Translations under genes and position numbers: made by a program
Assembly: GCA_964448935.1 (NCBI GenBank)
Contig: CAYVBE010000189.1
Location: 1 to 8,027, forward strand
Source: CAYVBE01 sp964448935
GTDB lineage: Bacteria; Planctomycetota; Brocadiia; SM23-32
Reading direction: 5' to 3'
DNA length: 8,027 nucleotides
The notes under the pieces: generated by a model
Seen by the model: the letters and a program-made list of their open reading frames with translations, nothing else
Told to the model about the DNA's origin: nothing
Databases searched by the model: none
Shown: positions 6,501 to 8,027 of the stretch, one piece after another
How the letters are laid out: each line of letters starts with the position of its first letter
Numbering within the stretch: the stretch's first letter is position 1

Positions 6501-7609
6501 GCCGTTCCCCCTGGTTCACGGAGGAGAGCATCGAGCTGAGCGCCGATGCCCGCATTCCGCACGGTCGCGAGACGGTGCACTTCGAGTCGCTCCGGGTATC
6601 TTCCGAACCCGGCATACTCCGGGCCGAGGCGTCCGGCAGGCTGGAGGACTGGTCCGAGGCGCGGCACCTGGTGCTGGAGGGCACCGCGACGCCGGACTGG
6701 TCGCGGGTCGGCGCACTCGTCAAGGCATTCACGGGCAAGGACATCGAGATGGAGGGGGCCCAGAAGCGGCCCTTCAAGGTGGACACCCGCCTGGGCGAGG
6801 CCGACCCGGCCGAGATGCTGCGGCAGACCACGGCCGACGCCGGCCTGCAGGTGCGGCGCTTCCGCTATGCCGGGGTCGAGGCGCAGGACGTGGAGCTGAA
6901 GGTGGAGACCATGGGTGAACAGCTCGACCTGGGTGCGACGGGGCAGTTGAACCAGGGTCCCTTCACGTTCGGGCCGGTTCTGAGGGTGGCGGAGGGCGAA
7001 CCGGCCCTCGTGCTGCCCGAGCCGGGTGTCGTGCTGAGCGGTGCGCAGATCACCGATGAGGCCGCCAACAGGCTGCTGGGCCGCGCGCTGCCCATCTTCA
7101 GGAATCCCGTGGACGTGGAGGGTGTGGCGAACCTGGCGTTCAGGGAGTTCAACGTGCCGCTGACCGGCGACCTCCAGAGGGCGGTGGTTGACGCACAGAT
7201 TACGCTCAGGGGGGCATCCGTGGCATCGAGCGGGGCGCTGAAGTCGCTGCTGGGCCTGATCGGTCTGGACGATGAGACTCTGCAGGTGCCGGACCAAGAC
7301 GTGCGCGTGCGCTTGAGAGATGGACGCATCCATCACGGGAAAATGCCGCTCAAGGTCCGGGAATACACGCTCGTCAGCTCCGGAAGCGTGGGGCTGGACA
7401 AGACGCTGGACCTCCTCGTGGAGTTGCCCGTGACCCGCGAGCTGGTGGACAGCGACAGCCTGTACGATATCCTGGAGGGCCAGTCCATCAAGGTCCGGCT
7501 GCGCGGCACCCTGGACAACCCGCAGTTCGATCGGGATATCATCAAGGATAACCTCAAGGACCTCATTCGCGGAAGCGCGGGCGGCCTGCTCCGGCGGTTG
7601 CTGGAATAG
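3524..7609 (+). CDS. AsmA/TamB-like membrane-anchored repeat protein
   Basis: This is a 1361-residue protein. Its N-terminus is basic (RHRWRW) followed by one membrane segment (about residues 15-31), giving an N-in signal anchor with the rest outside the inner membrane. Next comes PTFLSTGPGRKLLVRIANAR and a segment resembling the start of AsmA proteins (SLGWLSGFKFRGLKV). A Pro/Glu-rich linker follows at about 123-144. Residues ~230-1100 are alternating beta-strands with a repeating helix motif of ~118-residue period. The conserved-looking C-terminal part includes SSGSVGLDKTLDLLVELPV (about 1285-1303), RLRGTLDNPQFD (about 1325-1336) and a final amphipathic helix. AsmA/TamB-type proteins span the periplasm and are thought to carry phospholipids to the outer membrane through a hydrophobic groove; that role here is inferred from architecture. 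No TamA/BamA partner is in view. There are no enzyme motifs. The class is fairly secure, the exact subfamily is not. Confidence 0.8.
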   Translation: MRESKGGGGRHRWRWIFLGAIVALLLLIVLFPTFLSTGPGRKLLVRIANARMDGSVAMESCSLGWLSGFKFRGLKVSDEKGAELASVDALSISASVPQLLGSIKKLGTVRVEGPRVTVDLSEPEGPTPSGEEEPPAQEEAERLPFDLTGTVKVTGGWITVKDGQAQLLDLKNLSGEAGIEGLSRPIEYSVRGDVGEGGGQFTAKGSVRVTKDGVPGAEALKGSVEAALKRLDLSRLEPFIRRTGVPLTVKGLLDADLTADFEAPRDVAASGSVSASSLVLGGELLNGDNPAIERAELRFDVGMTQERIELNELKLESAPARADVSGALPTGLAALKSDARLNGSLKVILPQVARQLRNTLRLREGLEIEGGRARGDFDLSGKESGISLETGLEVTDLAAVQDGRRIAPAAPVSVRLKAGLDAMGPRVESLKLDSSFATVEGSGTLQDFTMGLNADLAAASAEAAKFLDFPADGLSGRADLNVRVETADRERHLTADATLDSLKVTLAPDKVLREESSVFSLEARAEAAPGVPRTFRDVSAHLESSYGTADLKADRITTGETPVTAEAKGATASVEADLARIWESARALGIGPPDTTLAGTVKGDLKATLADGVLDLLSLNLTSRNLRVQRGDRKLLQESVELSGALQADLSERRLSITGARVAAPAGHLDLPELTLPDWSSPATGTAASFSAKVDLERLYADAGGLVTMPDDLSVAGELSLSGKIGAAEQGAAGRKVTANAHLTDLNMSGSEGGLLREESIEMTFETIANPPMEGQAFRLKDISLAATGGPLPAELTASEVALGEAVKQSRIADLSLTSQASLAPLLDISRRFGVVPQDLTGSGALDLTCAGSLDGGVLEVKQFDFTGRDLQVARGGRTFREPELRLSGTGRADLKKRSARLESATLNSSVGWAGATGVEILDWSRLPQGLAGEVTGGAELARVLEAARPFADLPEGVQAEGTLDLASAFSVDREGVSGRGSLSVRPLKVRKGRSPWFTEESIELSADARIPHGRETVHFESLRVSSEPGILRAEASGRLEDWSEARHLVLEGTATPDWSRVGALVKAFTGKDIEMEGAQKRPFKVDTRLGEADPAEMLRQTTADAGLQVRRFRYAGVEAQDVELKVETMGEQLDLGATGQLNQGPFTFGPVLRVAEGEPALVLPEPGVVLSGAQITDEAANRLLGRALPIFRNPVDVEGVANLAFREFNVPLTGDLQRAVVDAQITLRGASVASSGALKSLLGLIGLDDETLQVPDQDVRVRLRDGRIHHGKMPLKVREYTLVSSGSVGLDKTLDLLVELPVTRELVDSDSLYDILEGQSIKVRLRGTLDNPQFDRDIIKDNLKDLIRGSAGGLLRRLLE
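4355..6830 (+). repeat. Seven degenerate protein-level repeats in the AsmA-like gene
   Basis: Seven units of 105-125 residues begin at nucleotides 4355, 4712, 5027, 5399, 5759, 6134 and 6485 (residues 278, 397, 502, 626, 746, 871, 988). The last five open with a hydrophobic L-x-V/M-type strand and then, about 10 residues on, a shared signature: VLREESSVFSL, LLQESVELSG, LLREESIEMTF, FREPELRLSG and WFTEESIELSA. The first two units fit by spacing and by weaker matches. The DNA has diverged, so these are old duplications and not recent tandem copies. Confidence 0.7.
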
Positions 7610-7745
7610 CGGCCCCGCGCCCCGCGCTGGCGCTGGAGGCGGAGGCGGTGGGTGGTGAGGCAGCGGCTCCGCTCCTTCAGCAGAGCGCGCCCGGCTAAAG
7701 CAGGGTGCGCCCCTCTACGTGTGCGTGCGGCGCACGTCCTGAATC

Positions 7746-7760
7746 GCCCGCCTGGCGGGC
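7746..7760. repeat. Perfect GC palindrome / hairpin
   Basis: GCCCGCC and GGCGGGC flank a single T, which folds into a 6-bp all-GC stem with a 3-base loop. Only TT follows on the + strand, so it is at best a weak terminator for the AsmA-like gene, whose stop is 137 bases upstream. Confidence 0.6.
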
Positions 7761-7828
7761 TTACGGCACGGAGACTCTTCAGCAGGCTACCCGGCGCAGG
7801 TCCCAACGAGGGCCGGGAACGTGCGTAC

Positions 7829-7864
7829 CCCCGGCGGGGAAATGGGTGTTCCCCGGCGGGGAAA
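7829..7864. repeat. Two direct copies of a 14-base palindromic element
   Basis: CCCCGGCGGGGAAA occurs at 7829-7842 and again at 7851-7864, exactly 22 bases apart. Each copy is itself a stem-loop (CCCC/GGGG around GGC). The second extends to a 15-base odd palindrome, TTCCCCG-G-CGGGGAA (7849-7863). Confidence 0.75.
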
Positions 7865-7883
7865 CGGATGCAAGCGCGAGTCG

Positions 7884-7903
7884 CGGGCGGGTCGTTTCGC
7901 CCG
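7884..7903. repeat. Inverted repeat
   Basis: CGGGCG (7884-7889) and CGCCCG (7898-7903) are perfect complements around the 8-base loop GGTCGTTT. It lies between the tandem palindromic element and the larger hairpin at 7923-7955. Confidence 0.55.
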
Positions 7904-7922
7904 GAGGGCGTACGCATATCAG

Positions 7923-7955
7923 CCCAGGGCAGAGCCCGCAGGGCGTCGCCCTGGG
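7923..7955. repeat. Two-tier hairpin, REP-like element
   Basis: CCCAGGGC (7923-7930) pairs with GCCCTGGG (7948-7955) over 8 bases. Inside, GCCC (7934-7937) pairs with GGGC (7941-7944) around the triloop GCA, leaving a 3x3 internal loop (AGA against GTC). Hairpins with a CCCAGGG...CCCTGGG frame resemble dispersed intergenic repeats that I recall from planctomycete-type genomes; that comparison is from memory. It could serve as a transcription end or mRNA-stabilising element, or be a mobile REP-like sequence. Confidence 0.6.
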
Positions 7956-8027
7956 AATCGTGGCCGTTTCAACGCTAGTGGTCCATAACACTTGAGTTTC
8001 GGGGTTCAGAGCCATTCTGGCAAGGTC

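Larger units (their letters stand above)
7610..8027. other. Intergenic region rich in stem-loops
   Basis: The last 418 bases contain no credible gene. Open frames on both strands (for example 7652-7978 + and 7779-8015 -) are Arg/Gly/Pro-rich, lack ribosome binding sites and run through the hairpins. Besides the repeats listed separately, smaller stems are seen: AGCGG/CCGCT at 7662-7673 and GTGCG/CGCAC at 7721-7735. The base composition drops in GC after about 7970. A clear intrinsic terminator with a T-run is not present. Confidence 0.6.

Noticed and set aside
3325..7336. Several long minus-strand open frames (3325-4680, 5407-6831, 5978-7336) opposite the AsmA-like gene
   Set aside because: They are Ser/Arg/Pro-rich or Gln/His/Arg-rich shadows typical of high-GC DNA, without motifs or ribosome binding sites.
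7829..7864. CRISPR array
   Set aside because: There are only two 14-base repeats with an 8-base interval, far too short for CRISPR repeats and spacers, and no cas genes are present.
7652..8015. Open frames on both strands in the right-hand gap
   Set aside because: They run through palindromic repeats, are Arg/Pro/Gly-rich and have no start signals.

Overview
The window is a GC-rich stretch of bacterial DNA with four genes, all on the + strand. A 3' fragment of a sulfatase gene leads into a clan GH-A glycoside hydrolase gene. After a 372-base gap comes a Gfo/Idh/MocA-type NAD(P)-dependent oxidoreductase gene. A very large AsmA/TamB-like membrane-anchored protein gene follows, and the last ~420 bases hold no convincing gene but several GC-rich stem-loops. 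The high GC, the combination of sulfatase, hydrolase and Gfo/Idh dehydrogenase, and the style of the AsmA-like protein suggest a PVC-group bacterium (a planctomycete or relative) or a similar glycan-degrading lineage such as Armatimonadetes. This is an inference from gene style; no marker gene is present.

Layout: 1-998 sulfatase, missing its N-terminus because the window starts inside the gene. 1026-2003 hydrolase, 27 bases downstream with a strong ribosome binding site and almost certainly co-transcribed with the sulfatase. 2004-2375 gap with a small hairpin and a short inverted repeat. 2376-3419 oxidoreductase. 3420-3523 short gap with a possible promoter. 3524-7609 AsmA-like protein. 7610-8027 non-coding, rich in inverted repeats.

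The first three genes fit a sugar-catabolic theme: sulfate removal, glycosidic bond cleavage, and oxidation or epimerisation of a released sugar. The substrate cannot be read from the sequence. The AsmA-like gene is probably a separate unit concerned with the cell envelope. Its most notable property is a regular protein-level repeat: eight helix motifs spaced about 118 residues apart in an otherwise beta-rich chain, as expected for a repeating beta-groove lipid-transfer protein. I found no clear evidence of a wholly new system. The best leads are this repeat architecture and the cluster of stem-loops at the right end.
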